A DNA stretch of 63,352 nucleotides. Origin: Desulfosporosinus shakirovi (GTDB taxonomy: Bacteria > Bacillota > Desulfitobacteriia > Desulfitobacteriales > Desulfitobacteriaceae). The position numbers were made by a program, and so were the translations under genes. Below the pieces are notes generated by a model. The model did no database searches and was not told the DNA's origin. It saw only the letters and a list, made by a program, of their open reading frames with translations. Of this stretch, positions 55,488 to 63,352 are shown one piece after another (the stretch's first letter is position 1; the number at the start of each line of letters is the position of its first letter). The DNA lies in NCBI RefSeq assembly GCF_020595055.1, contig NZ_JAJDOO010000029.1:1-63352 (forward strand). The letters run 5' to 3'.

Positions 55488-56505
55488 CAAGATAGCACTC
55501 CAACTCCCTTAACGCCTTCTCAGGCTTTTCATAATTAATATAAAACCCATACTTTGAACTTGGTTCATTCGGATAAGCATAAAGTTTATCGTAGTACTCC
55601 ACAAGTAATAGCTCTGTAAATTTTTCTAGGTTGTTTGCCTCTAAGAAAGTTCGTAATTCTTGAACCTTGGCATGGCCCAAGGTTTTTATCAGCCTCTCCA
55701 AGGCTGTACCTATCTCCTCAAAAGCATTAGGCACAGAAGTATATTCTTTGATCAGACGTTGAATCCGATTTCCTAAGGAATCATAATGAAGAATCTGGAT
55801 ACCCTCTTGCATTGCTGTATAGAAACTAGCGGGCAAGGTAACTCTTCCGATCCGCTTACTCTCGCACTCTACAATAATATAAGGAAATTCTCTTAATGTT
55901 GCAAGTTCCTCATACAATAAACCTTCAAATTTTTTTTGGGAGGGCGGATTTCCTAAGCCCATGGCACCAAAAACAGATCCTCGATTATTAGCGAGTTTCT
56001 CCAGGTCAATAGCGGGATAGCCTTCAGCTCGCAAATGTCCCAACAGTTCAGTTTTTCCAACCCCAGTATTTCCACGAAGTACTACCACCTGAAATGGAAG
56101 TTTCTCTTGAAAAAACTCAACTACTTGATTGCGATATGCTTTATACCCGCCTTGTAAACGATAAATAGGAATACCCATTAACTCTGCTACCGTCGCCAGA
56201 GACTTGCTTCGCATACCGCCTCTCCAACAAAAGAGAACCAGTGAGCCTTTTTTCGCAAGCTCTCCCACTTTGTTAACTAAATCAGGGAGTTTCGGACTGA
56301 TTATACTTAAACCAAGCTCCCGAGCTAAACTCTGGGAAGTCTGAGTGTATGTTGTACCTATTTCAGCACGTTCTTGGTTGTTAAAGAGAGGAAGATTCAA
56401 AGCACCTGGAATCGTAGCTTCCTCAAATTCCCCCTCAGAACGCACATCAATAAGAATCGGTTTATCTAAATTTTTTAGTTCTTCAACATTGATCTCCCTA
56501 ATCAT
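55423..56505 (-). CDS. mnmH: tRNA 2-selenouridine synthase MnmH
   Basis: The 360-residue enzyme replaces sulfur by selenium at the wobble uridine of tRNAs for Lys, Glu and Gln, through a geranylated intermediate. The N-terminal rhodanese domain carries the catalytic Cys in FCWRGGMRSKS (Cys about 93); a P-loop domain follows with GNTGVGKTELL (about 145). This implies a selenophosphate supply in the cell. ATG at 56505 follows GGAAGG. It is inserted between ftsK and ymfK, which are closer in Bacillus. Confidence 0.9.
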   Translation of the reverse strand: MIREINVEELKNLDKPILIDVRSEGEFEEATIPGALNLPLFNNQERAEIGTTYTQTSQSLARELGLSIISPKLPDLVNKVGELAKKGSLVLFCWRGGMRSKSLATVAELMGIPIYRLQGGYKAYRNQVVEFFQEKLPFQVVVLRGNTGVGKTELLGHLRAEGYPAIDLEKLANNRGSVFGAMGLGNPPSQKKFEGLLYEELATLREFPYIIVECESKRIGRVTLPASFYTAMQEGIQILHYDSLGNRIQRLIKEYTSVPNAFEEIGTALERLIKTLGHAKVQELRTFLEANNLEKFTELLLVEYYDKLYAYPNEPSSKYGFYINYEKPEKALRELECYLDEKVVQQGRKSPILGVRYSAK

Positions 56506-56572
56506 TATTAATTCCTTCCAGTTCGGCAATATAATCTAATCTTATCATAAATCCTTCGGAAGAATTATGCAA

Positions 56573-58948
56573 CTAGTGTGCAACTTCATCCACCCATTGA
56601 CCATATTTAAGCTCAAACTGCCCTCTTGTCATTAGCACCTCTCGAGGTTTAGAGCCTTCGTATCCTCCAACAACTCCCTTACCCTCTAGAAAATCCATCA
56701 AGCGGGCTGCCCGCGTATATCCGATGCGTAAGCGGCGTTGTAAAAGAGAAACAGACGCTGATCCGCTTTCTATGAAAAGCTGTGCAGCCTGGTAAAAGAG
56801 TTCATCTTCCATCTCTTCTTTCTTAATATCTCCAATATCAAGGTTAGGTATTTCTTGGTACTCAGGTTTGGCCTGATTTTGCAGGAACGAAACCACGTTC
56901 TCTACTTCTTTATCACCTAAATAACATCCCTGAACACGGAGCGGCTTACTCGTACCCATGGGATAATAAAGCATGTCCCCACGACCTAAAAGTTTCTCAG
57001 CACCATTCATATCTAAAATAGTCCTTGAATCTGTCTGGGAAGAAACCGCAAAAGCGATACGAGAAGGAATGTTGGCTTTAATTAGACCTGTAATTACATC
57101 GACCGAAGGGCGTTGAGTGGCCACGATTAGGTGAATTCCCGCAGCACGGGCCATTTGAGCTAAGCGACAAATCGCATCCTCGACTTCTCCCGGCGCTACC
57201 ATCATTAAATCGGCCAATTCATCAATAATCACTACAACATATGGTAATGGAGGATGCTCCTCGCTCTTATCCTGAGTGCGCAGAAAATTGTAACGGACAA
57301 TGTCTCTCACTCCGGCAGCTGCAAATAATTCATAACGAGTCTCCATTTCTGTTACAATCCACTTCAAGGCACCTGCTGCCTTTCTTGGATCTGTCACAAC
57401 GGGTGCTATCAAATGTGGAATCCCATTATAATTCGCCAATTCAACCATTTTAGGATCCACTAATAAAAACTTCACTTCATCGGGACGGGCATTAAACAAA
57501 ATACTATGAATCAGAGTATTAATACATACTGACTTTCCAGAGCCCGTTGCTCCCGCAATGAGAAGATGCGGCATTTTGGTCAAGTCTGCTATAACTGGAG
57601 TCCCCGTAATATCTTTGCCCAAACACAAGGCCAACTTACTCGTCGCTCCTTGATATTCAGGTGTTTCTAAAACTTCACGAAAATGAACCATAGAGATTTC
57701 TTTGTTAGGCACCTCGATTCCTACCACAGATTTCCCGGGAATAGGAGCCTCAATACGTACATCAGCAGAGGCCAAACTTAAAGCGATATCATCGGCTAAA
57801 TTTGTTATTTTACTCACTTTTACCCCTGGAGCAGGTTGGGCCTCATAACGCGTAATAGCGGGCCCTTGAGTGACTTGAGTTACTTTTATTTTCACTCCAA
57901 AACTACCTAATGTTTCTTCAAGGATTTTCACATTATCGGCTAAGTCCTTATTAAGTCTAGGGTTTTTGATTTTTAAGGATTTATTTAACAACATGACTTG
58001 AGGGAGCTGGAAATTCCCATCTTCTCGAGTCTGACGAGAAACAGGTGTACTTGTTACTTTTCCAGGAGGCATAATTGTATTTTCCTTCGATTTACCTGTC
58101 ATCTTTTCAAACCCTAACTGTCCTTTGGGGGGTATTTGAGGTGCTTGAGTCTCATCAGAAAGCTCATTATGATCTTCCAAGGTTTTAATAACTAGCGGTC
58201 GCTCAATTACATCCGGGTCAAGAGCTCGAGAGTTACCTTTAGCTGGCGCAGTCTTTTTCGCTTGCATTTTTTCCTCTGCTTTTAAATCAGCCTGGGTTCC
58301 AGATCCCTTGTCCAGTGATTCTTCAGCGTCAGAATTCTTGAGTACATCGATAAAATCGCCCATTTGGTGTTTCATCCATTGTCCGGATTCCTTTCCGACT
58401 TGTCCTACTTCTTGAACTCCTTGAACTAATGAGCGATTAGTAATCAGCAGAGCTCCCATAAAGGCTACCATAGTTAGAACCACATAGCTTCCGGGAATTC
58501 CTATGGTTGTTTTTAAGAGTATAGCAATGCCTGCCCCAATAAGTCCACCGCCATGTCCCACCATACCTTCATCAATCATTTCTGCTGTAGAAAATGCCTC
58601 TATCCCAGCAAGCTGTAGGTGGAGAATTCCAACAAAAACAAGCCAGAGAAGAATTACTCCCGCTGCTTTAAATCCTAAACGAGGGGTTTGTTTATTCATA
58701 AACGCAAGACCCCAGGCACCAACCAAAATAGGAATACTGACGCGGCCACTCCCTGCTAGCACAGTTAGAATATGTTTGATTTGCCCACCGATCACACCAC
58801 TTTTATCCGTAAAGATCGTGACTAACCCCAAGCAGGCCATCCCAACAATAAAAACTCCGATTACTTCATTGCGTATCGTGTCTTTTAAGGTGCTTACTTG
58901 CACATTCACGCGTTTATTAACGGTGCGGCGTTTTTTTGCCCTCGCCAC
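56573..58948 (-). CDS. DNA translocase FtsK/SpoIIIE
   Basis: A 791-residue translocase: four N-terminal transmembrane helices (about residues 27-175), a linker of 150 residues, the alpha/beta motor with Walker [11 protein letters not shown] (about 460-470) and [12 protein letters not shown] (about 560), and a C-terminal gamma winged helix ([27 protein letters not shown]) that reads KOPS/SRS DNA signs. It pumps chromosome DNA into the forespore or through the division septum. GTG at 58948 follows TTGGAGGACTGG. It sits next to tepA as spoIIIE does in Bacillus. Confidence 0.95.
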   Translation of the reverse strand: MARAKKRRTVNKRVNVQVSTLKDTIRNEVIGVFIVGMACLGLVTIFTDKSGVIGGQIKHILTVLAGSGRVSIPILVGAWGLAFMNKQTPRLGFKAAGVILLWLVFVGILHLQLAGIEAFSTAEMIDEGMVGHGGGLIGAGIAILLKTTIGIPGSYVVLTMVAFMGALLITNRSLVQGVQEVGQVGKESGQWMKHQMGDFIDVLKNSDAEESLDKGSGTQADLKAEEKMQAKKTAPAKGNSRALDPDVIERPLVIKTLEDHNELSDETQAPQIPPKGQLGFEKMTGKSKENTIMPPGKVTSTPVSRQTREDGNFQLPQVMLLNKSLKIKNPRLNKDLADNVKILEETLGSFGVKIKVTQVTQGPAITRYEAQPAPGVKVSKITNLADDIALSLASADVRIEAPIPGKSVVGIEVPNKEISMVHFREVLETPEYQGATSKLALCLGKDITGTPVIADLTKMPHLLIAGATGSGKSVCINTLIHSILFNARPDEVKFLLVDPKMVELANYNGIPHLIAPVVTDPRKAAGALKWIVTEMETRYELFAAAGVRDIVRYNFLRTQDKSEEHPPLPYVVVIIDELADLMMVAPGEVEDAICRLAQMARAAGIHLIVATQRPSVDVITGLIKANIPSRIAFAVSSQTDSRTILDMNGAEKLLGRGDMLYYPMGTSKPLRVQGCYLGDKEVENVVSFLQNQAKPEYQEIPNLDIGDIKKEEMEDELFYQAAQLFIESGSASVSLLQRRLRIGYTRAARLMDFLEGKGVVGGYEGSKPREVLMTRGQFELKYGQWVDEVAH

Positions 58949-59170
58949 AGAACCAGTCCTCCAAACATAATATAATTTTGACCATTCACTTAATAAGAAT
59001 TTTCTTTGTTAAGAGTTCGCTTGTTAATTACTCTCACTCTATTTAATTCCACACGGGAGGGAATATTCCTGTTTTGTTCCCAGATACATTAAAGAAAACT
59101 TGGCTTGGGCCAAGCTTTCACGCCTTCTCCCTGTCTCAAACAAAACCTTCGAGGTTAGTAGCTACCGCAT

Positions 59171-59194
59171 AAAAAAGCAGCTTTCGCTGCTTTT
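59171..59194 (-). terminator. tepA terminator
   Basis: On the minus strand AAAAGCAGC pairs with GCTGCTTTT around GAAA, followed by TTATG. It lies 15 bases past the tepA stop. Confidence 0.8.
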
Positions 59195-59209
59195 CACGGT
59201 AATATCACT

Positions 59210-59950
59210 TCACTCTTCAGATTTCGAAGGTATTAAACTATTTAGTTCTTTGAAAGCTTCCTTAACTCCTCCAACTGCTTGAATTAATCCAGCGTCAACC
59301 GCTTCTTCTCCGATCAGGATAGTTCCAATATCTTGAGCTAATTCTCCCGCAGTGAACATTAACTTTTCTAATTTTTCGGAGGTGATTTGTGAATGGGAGT
59401 AAATGAATTGATTAATTCGTTCTTGCATTTTTCGCAAATAATCAAACTGTTGATGTCCATTAATTACTAAACCAGTATAGCGAATCGGGTGAATAGTCAT
59501 AGTCCCTGTGGGTGCTATGAAGCTTTTCGTACAACTGACCGCAATAGGAATCCCAATACTGTGCCCACCGCCAAGAACCAATGACACAGAGGGCTTACTT
59601 AAGCTGCTGAGCATTTCAGAGATCGCTAGACCTGCTTCTACATCGCCACCAGCAGTGTTTAAAATGACAAGTATCCCCTCGATGTTCGGGTTTTGCTCAA
59701 CCGCTAACAGTTGCGGAATGATATGTTCATATTTTGTCGTCTTAGACTGGGCAGGCAGGATTTGATGTCCCTCGATTTGCCCAATGATCGGTAAACAATA
59801 AATTCGTTCAGATACATCCGGAATTTGAATCTGACCTAATTCCTTTAAATTCGATAAAGGAGCATTTTTATCTTCTTCAGGTGAAGCCGTTTCATTAGAA
59901 AGCACCCATGAAACCCCCTTTTCTAAGTCAAGAACCCATCTGCTGTCCAA
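59210..59950 (-). CDS. tepA: ClpP-like serine protease, TepA type
   Basis: A 246-residue ClpP/crotonase-fold protease of the TepA/YmfB group: oxyanion segment [18 protein letters not shown] (about 95-112), Ser nucleophile in [15 protein letters not shown] (about 130) and His in [10 protein letters not shown] (about 153). Bacillus TepA is linked to protein translocation and degradation of small spore proteins. The start at 59950 is TTG with a weak AGG site, so the N-terminus is uncertain. It is upstream of ftsK in the same order as in Bacillus. Confidence 0.88.
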   Translation of the reverse strand: MDSRWVLDLEKGVSWVLSNETASPEEDKNAPLSNLKELGQIQIPDVSERIYCLPIIGQIEGHQILPAQSKTTKYEHIIPQLLAVEQNPNIEGILVILNTAGGDVEAGLAISEMLSSLSKPSVSLVLGGGHSIGIPIAVSCTKSFIAPTGTMTIHPIRYTGLVINGHQQFDYLRKMQERINQFIYSHSQITSEKLEKLMFTAGELAQDIGTILIGEEAVDAGLIQAVGGVKEAFKELNSLIPSKSEE

Positions 59951-60092
59951 TGCCTAATTATTATGGCAATAGCTAAGCTAATTTGAGAGGTTCATCTTTA
60001 TTATGGAGGTTTATTCCTGAAATCATACGCTTTTGTGTTATAGACCAAAGAATACGACTGAAAAAGGGAAAATCAGACACCATAAAACTTCC
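59951..60092. other. Short gap, no feature seen
   Basis: Between the tepA start and the TPP enzyme remnant I see no ORF with a ribosome binding site and no clear hairpin. Confidence 0.4.
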
Positions 60093-60260
60093 TTATCTTG
60101 GAAGCCAAATTTCCGGATCAGTAACTACATTGATACAGGCAGGCTTACCAGAATTTAAAGCTCTGTTTATGACGCTTCCCACATCTTCAGGGTTCGTCAC
60201 AAATTCGCCATAACCCCCAAGTACCTGAACTACCTTCTCGTAGTGTACTTCTTCCCTTAT
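60093..60260 (-). pseudogene. C-terminal remnant of a TPP-dependent enzyme
   Basis: The minus strand reads EEVHYEKVVQVLGGYGEFV, then NPEDVGSVINRALNSGKPA, then CINVVTDPEIWLPR and a stop. This is the C-terminal segment of the thiamine pyrophosphate enzyme C domain, as in acetolactate synthase, oxalyl-CoA decarboxylase and benzoylformate decarboxylase. Only about 55 of some 550 residues remain; upstream the frame is closed by a stop and there is no start codon. It is a fragment left by deletion or rearrangement. Confidence 0.75.
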
Positions 60261-60322
60261 GGTAACAGTTTATCATTTTACTGTCTACCAAAAGAGGGAG
60301 CATATCATATTAACGAAGATTT

Positions 60323-60460
60323 TTATGTTTGATTGTTCAGCAAATGCTGATAAACTTCCAGACCCTCGATTACTTCATCTAATGGCAGATTCCCCCCCTC
60401 TAAATCCACGAGTGTCTTACCTTTTAACCTATTGTAAAAGGCAAATCCTTCATTAATTAT
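60323..60460 (-). pseudogene. Unidentified ORF remnant, about 45 codons
   Basis: A minus-strand frame without a start codon reads NEGFAFYNRLKGKTLVDLEGG followed by NLPLDEVIEGLEVYQHLLNN and a stop. It looks protein-like but I cannot place it. It starts within the stop region of the gene at 60460 in another frame, and is probably the tail of a lost gene. Confidence 0.4.
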
Positions 60461-60981
60461 TATTTCATTTTTTCATTGACCGTTATCATCTTGAAGAGTG
60501 TATCTTCAGCCTTATCGTACTGACCAATAAATTCATAATACCGAAACAGCAACTGATTACTTTCTCTAGGTATCTTATATGGTTTTATGAAATCAATGAT
60601 TTCATTGATTGCTTGCTTACTGTTCTGTAGATGTAAACTTTGAGCTAAATTCAACTCAATAAATATATTTAAGCTTTTGAGATATAAGGCAAAACTTCGA
60701 ACTGAATCATCTTTAGAAACATCTGCTTGCAGCTTCAACATCTCAGCAAGTGCTAAACCCTTTTCGGTATTAGTTTCTTTACCGCCGCTAATAATACTGA
60801 TCAAATCTTTATGTGAAAGTTTGAGTAATGTCCCTTCACTCATTCCAGTTAAATCATAAAGTGCTTCATTAACCATCTGGTGACACTCTTCAATTTTAGA
60901 CTTTGATTTGGACCCAAGAAGTGTTGCTATTGCCATTGTTAATTGCTCAATCATTTTCATAATATAATCCTTTTGATACAT
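60460..60981 (-). CDS. DUF6483-like helical protein
   Basis: A 173-residue, mostly helical protein starting MYQKDYIMKMIEQLTMAIATLLG, a pattern I associate with the DUF6483 family of Clostridia; no function is known. The middle (residues 45-95) has SEGTLLKLSHKDLISIISGG…KGLALAEMLKLQADV, and the end resembles TPR helices (LLFRYYEFIGQYDKAEDTLFKMI). ATG at 60981 follows AAGGAGGATAT. It is intact amid decayed genes. Confidence 0.6.
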   Translation of the reverse strand: MYQKDYIMKMIEQLTMAIATLLGSKSKSKIEECHQMVNEALYDLTGMSEGTLLKLSHKDLISIISGGKETNTEKGLALAEMLKLQADVSKDDSVRSFALYLKSLNIFIELNLAQSLHLQNSKQAINEIIDFIKPYKIPRESNQLLFRYYEFIGQYDKAEDTLFKMITVNEKMK

Positions 60982-61019
60982 ATATCCTCCTTAGCCATTA
61001 ACCATCATTTACTATTGCT

Positions 61020-61384
61020 TTATGAAATATCTTCACTGTAAGACTCTAGGTCTACTGCCGTAAGGTTCGGATTAGCCTCAAACATATACTCCCCGATAGC
61101 TCCATTTATGGCGCTGGCCATGACATGAAAATTGAAATGGCGAAATTCACCTCTGGTTTGCCCATCGCGCAGTATCTGTTTAAGTTCAAGTATAACCGGT
61201 TCCTCTTCGTCATCGCTCAACTAATAGTAGAAAATTTTCCGGCGTCCGAGCATTAAATAAAATTTCCAACAAAGCAGTGTATGTTTAGAATGGGTGCCTT
61301 GATAGGCAAGACTGGCTGTAATGTATGCGTGCAACTTTTCTCGGGCAGTATTTGTTTTTCTTCGGTTTTTTTATCACTCATCAT
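61020..61384 (-). pseudogene. TetR regulator remnant lacking its HTH
   Basis: An original start survives at 61384 with AAGGAGAAGAA and encodes MMSDKKTEEK. The helix-turn-helix that should follow is missing. The TetR C-terminal domain then appears in three different frames: AREKLHAYITASLAYQGTH, LLEILFNARTPENFLLLV, and SDDEEEPVILELKQILRDG continuing to SYSEDIS at 61020. At least two frameshifts and one deletion are needed to explain this. Confidence 0.8.
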
Positions 61385-61498
61385 TTCTTCTCCTTAGGTG
61401 CTTTTGGGAGCCTATCAGCCTTGCGTCCAAATTAAACCTATGCACAGATTCAATAATCACTTATAATCAAATTAAATTTTATTTATTGGAGAATGAAA
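61385..61498 (+). promoter_or_regulatory. AT-rich upstream region of YceG-protease gene
   Basis: TATAAT at 61462-61467 is a perfect -10 element, 31 bases before the ATG at 61499; I see no good -35 at 17 bases. GGAGA lies seven bases before the start. The region contains no other feature. Confidence 0.4.
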
Positions 61499-62923
61499 AT
61501 GATAGTGAGTACTAAACCTTTAAAAACTATACTTAAAGAAACCAATAACCCTCTCGCAGACTTTAGTCAAGTAAATGGAAATTACAATAATAACGTTTAT
61601 ATAAAAGATGTTATTCTTGTAAGATATATTGGCATTAATAATTCCATAGAGACGTACATTGAAAATATTCTTAACATTGACCGTTATTTCTCATCAAGAA
61701 TGTCAACCTTCCCCTACTTGAGATTACATCGGCTTGAGATATTATCAAATATTAATGACATTAAAAAACTGTCAAGTGTTTGGGATAATTGGGAAACTAT
61801 AGTTAACAATTCCTTTGATTCTCATTCACTTAACGACGCATTCCTATGCACTCCATTAGAAAATGATACTCTAGAATGGACAAAGAAACTCGCCTTTAGG
61901 GAAATTCTTTTACTGTATCTAGAAACACATACCAATTCCAATCAAACTTTATTTAAAAACTTTGGTATTAAATTTATGAATTGGATAGAAATCTATTTAC
62001 CGAAGCTTTTTCATACCAAAATCACTACTGATATATCCCCAAAAGTCCTTTTTATCGGAGATATTAAACATCACGAACTACTATTTTTATATTTTTTATC
62101 TCGACTAGGATGTGATATATGTTATATGAATCCTAAAGAAGATATCGTCTATTTATACCCTGAAATAGAAAAGTACTCAACTTTACATAAATGTAGCGCT
62201 CTTTATCCAGATAAATTTACGATACCTGATTTTTTACCTGCACGGAATATAGAACATGCTTCCATCGTCTCAAGGGCGGAGACTGTTTCCCAAGTTACAA
62301 TACTCAATTCTGCACAATCTCAGAATCTGTCCAACACAAAAGAATATAGTTATGAAATGTTGGCAGGACATTCAAACTCGGTTGTAATGATTAAAGTTTA
62401 TGATAATCACAATGATAATAATATTTTGGCCTATGGCTCTGGTGTTGTCATTCATAGCAACGGATATATTTTAACTAATCTGCATGTAGTTACCGGTGGA
62501 ACTCTCTTTTCAGTGATATTCGAAAATGATACTAATGAATATTTCACTAATGATTTAATTAAATATCATCAGGGATATGACCTAGCTATTATTAGAGTAG
62601 ATAGAAACTGTTCACCTCTCATTGTTAAGACTGATGGCGATTTGGTACGGGGCCAAAAAATTGTTGCCATTGGCAGCCCGTTAGGGTTATTTAATTCTGT
62701 TTCCGACGGAATTATTTCGGGTTTCAGAGATATTAATGAGATACCGATGATACAGTTCACAGCTCCAATTTCTAACGGCAGTTCTGGCGGAGCACTGCTA
62801 GACATGTTTGGCAGGCTAGTTGGACTAATTACTGCAGGCTTTGATAAAGGACAAAATATAAACCTTGCAGTACCTTTCCATATAATAAATCAATTTGCAG
62901 TTAATTTCATTGAAGTAAACTAA
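61499..62923 (+). CDS. YceG-like domain fused to trypsin/HtrA-type serine protease
   Basis: A 474-residue protein with two parts. Residues about 25-260 resemble YceG (PF14266-type 'biosynthetic module' protein of ter/tellurite stress loci): VRYIGINNSIETYIENILNI, SSRMSTFPYLRLHRL, and KVLFIGDIKHHELLFLYF followed by GCDICYMNP. Residues about 285-474 form a trypsin-fold protease of the HtrA type: GSGVVIHSNGYILTNLHVV (His329), YDLAIIRVD (Asp361), ISNGSSGGALLDMFG (Ser429). There is no signal peptide, transmembrane helix or PDZ domain, so it should act in the cytoplasm. It is clearly richer in A and T than the core genes. ATG 61499 has better ribosome spacing than 61493. No ter genes are adjacent. 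Domain calls are from memory of the families; the fusion is seen directly. Confidence 0.65.
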   Translation: MIVSTKPLKTILKETNNPLADFSQVNGNYNNNVYIKDVILVRYIGINNSIETYIENILNIDRYFSSRMSTFPYLRLHRLEILSNINDIKKLSSVWDNWETIVNNSFDSHSLNDAFLCTPLENDTLEWTKKLAFREILLLYLETHTNSNQTLFKNFGIKFMNWIEIYLPKLFHTKITTDISPKVLFIGDIKHHELLFLYFLSRLGCDICYMNPKEDIVYLYPEIEKYSTLHKCSALYPDKFTIPDFLPARNIEHASIVSRAETVSQVTILNSAQSQNLSNTKEYSYEMLAGHSNSVVMIKVYDNHNDNNILAYGSGVVIHSNGYILTNLHVVTGGTLFSVIFENDTNEYFTNDLIKYHQGYDLAIIRVDRNCSPLIVKTDGDLVRGQKIVAIGSPLGLFNSVSDGIISGFRDINEIPMIQFTAPISNGSSGGALLDMFGRLVGLITAGFDKGQNINLAVPFHIINQFAVNFIEVN

Positions 62924-62937
62924 CAACCTAGATTCCC

Positions 62938-63019
62938 GAAAACACATAACGAGTATTAAGCAAAGCAGCATAAACACTGGATTCTTACCTCGTTATGTGT
63001 TTTCAACATAACGAGGTAA
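62938..63019. repeat. Inverted repeat cluster with 14-bp hairpin
   Basis: GAAAACACATAACGAG (62938-62953) recurs as its exact complement at 62989-63004. The second arm is also part of a perfect 14-bp hairpin, TTACCTCGTTATGT (62985-62998) with ACATAACGAGGTAA (63006-63019). The three copies can pair in two exclusive ways. Confidence 0.75.
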
Positions 63020-63352
63020 ACTTTGTGCTTTAAAATCCTGAAGTCATTGAATTTACTGAACTTGCAGCAATTCATCGTTATGTGTGGCCGGGAATCCAGG
63101 TAACAACGAAGGCACAAAAGCCTCAAGTGGAGGGCTTCGCCGAAGCCGCGATCCCCAAAGAATACTAATCGGCGTAGGATGAGTATCGCCGAGCCACCCG
63201 CTCCAAAGAAACACTTCTTGGCGAAGGGAAGCTTTTCGCCACACTGCGGACTCATAACGCATTCTCCTGCAGTGTGGATCGAACGGGTGAAACCCCGGGA
63301 CCCAAGTATCTTAAGTTACAGTATAACTACACACAGAGAGACTATCTCGTTA
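63020..63352. repeat. Non-coding repeat-rich right edge
   Basis: More copies of the CGTTATG(TG) word occur at 63076 and, inverted, near 63253; CTCGTTA ends the window at 63346. Other dyads are GGCTTCGCCGAAGCC (63133-63147), GGCGAA/TTTTCGCC (63220-63239) and CCACACTGC/GCAGTGTGG (63239-63277). Open frames on the minus strand here look like chance reading of these repeats. It may be the end of a mobile or repetitive element. Confidence 0.5.

Noticed and set aside
62938-63019. Integron attC site
   Set aside because: The inverted arms do not show the RYYYAAC/GTTRRRY core pairs with extrahelical bases, and no integrase is present.
62956-63262. Minus-strand ORFs of 69 and 99 codons at the right edge
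   Set aside because: They run through short inverted repeats, have Cys/Arg/Leu-rich random composition and no ribosome binding sites; they are better explained as reading of repeats.

Overview
The window reads as a chromosomal segment of an anaerobic, endospore-forming Firmicute of the Desulfosporosinus/Desulfitobacterium type (Peptococcaceae/Desulfitobacteriaceae). This placement is inferred from gene content and gene order: spoVS, spore-type GH18, ymfK-rodZ-pgsA-cinA-recA-rny-ymdB-spoVS order as in Bacillus/Clostridia, a fused LutB/LutA lactate oxidation protein, rubredoxin, and TTG/GTG starts with strong GGAGG ribosome binding sites. No tRNA, rRNA, CRISPR array, intact insertion sequence or prophage was seen. 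Most genes lie on the minus strand.

Layout. 0.1-3.3 kb: a FadR-like TetR regulator, then a ruined ferrous iron uptake locus (feoA plus a feoB broken by a nonsense codon and a large internal deletion) and a YczE-type membrane protein. 3.5-12.4 kb: small accessory and housekeeping genes (zinc-ribbon protein, HD phosphohydrolase, GH18 spore hydrolase, ComFB, Crp/Fnr regulator, an unknown gene with an 11-base C tract, a Ski2-like helicase, rubredoxin, a degenerate HAD protein). 12.4-13.1 kb is a 700-bp gap with a terminator-ended structured RNA candidate. 13.1-15.9 kb: lactate oxidation operon lutC-lutBA under a GntR-type palindrome. 16-24.5 kb: an sRNA candidate, a TPR membrane protein, a small gene, a short squalene-hopene cyclase relative, a GNAT enzyme, an orphan sporulation-type histidine kinase, an unknown 415-aa protein, a P1 peptidase and a TetR regulator. 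24.6-31.3 kb: glycerate kinase, guaB, HD and PHP phosphoesterases, dipeptidase, spoVS.

31.4-59.9 kb is the conserved core, read from right to left: tepA-ftsK/spoIIIE-mnmH-ymfK-rodZ-yajQ, then motAB, a YgiQ radical SAM protein, the pstSCAB-phoU phosphate operon with a PhoP-like box, rimO-pgsA, an FtsH-like membrane AAA protease with a small partner, cinA, a DbpA-type DEAD-box helicase, recA-recX under a LexA-like box, rny, ymdB and spoVS. These genes serve chromosome segregation, envelope synthesis, RNA decay, DNA repair and sporulation.

59.95-63.35 kb looks like an accessory or decaying region: a TPP-enzyme tail, an unidentified ORF remnant, a DUF6483-like gene, a frameshifted TetR missing its DNA-binding domain, and an AT-rich gene for a protein that joins a YceG-like 'biosynthetic module' domain (as in ter stress loci) to a trypsin/HtrA-type serine protease. 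It is followed by clustered inverted repeats. This YceG-protease fusion is my best candidate for an undescribed system.
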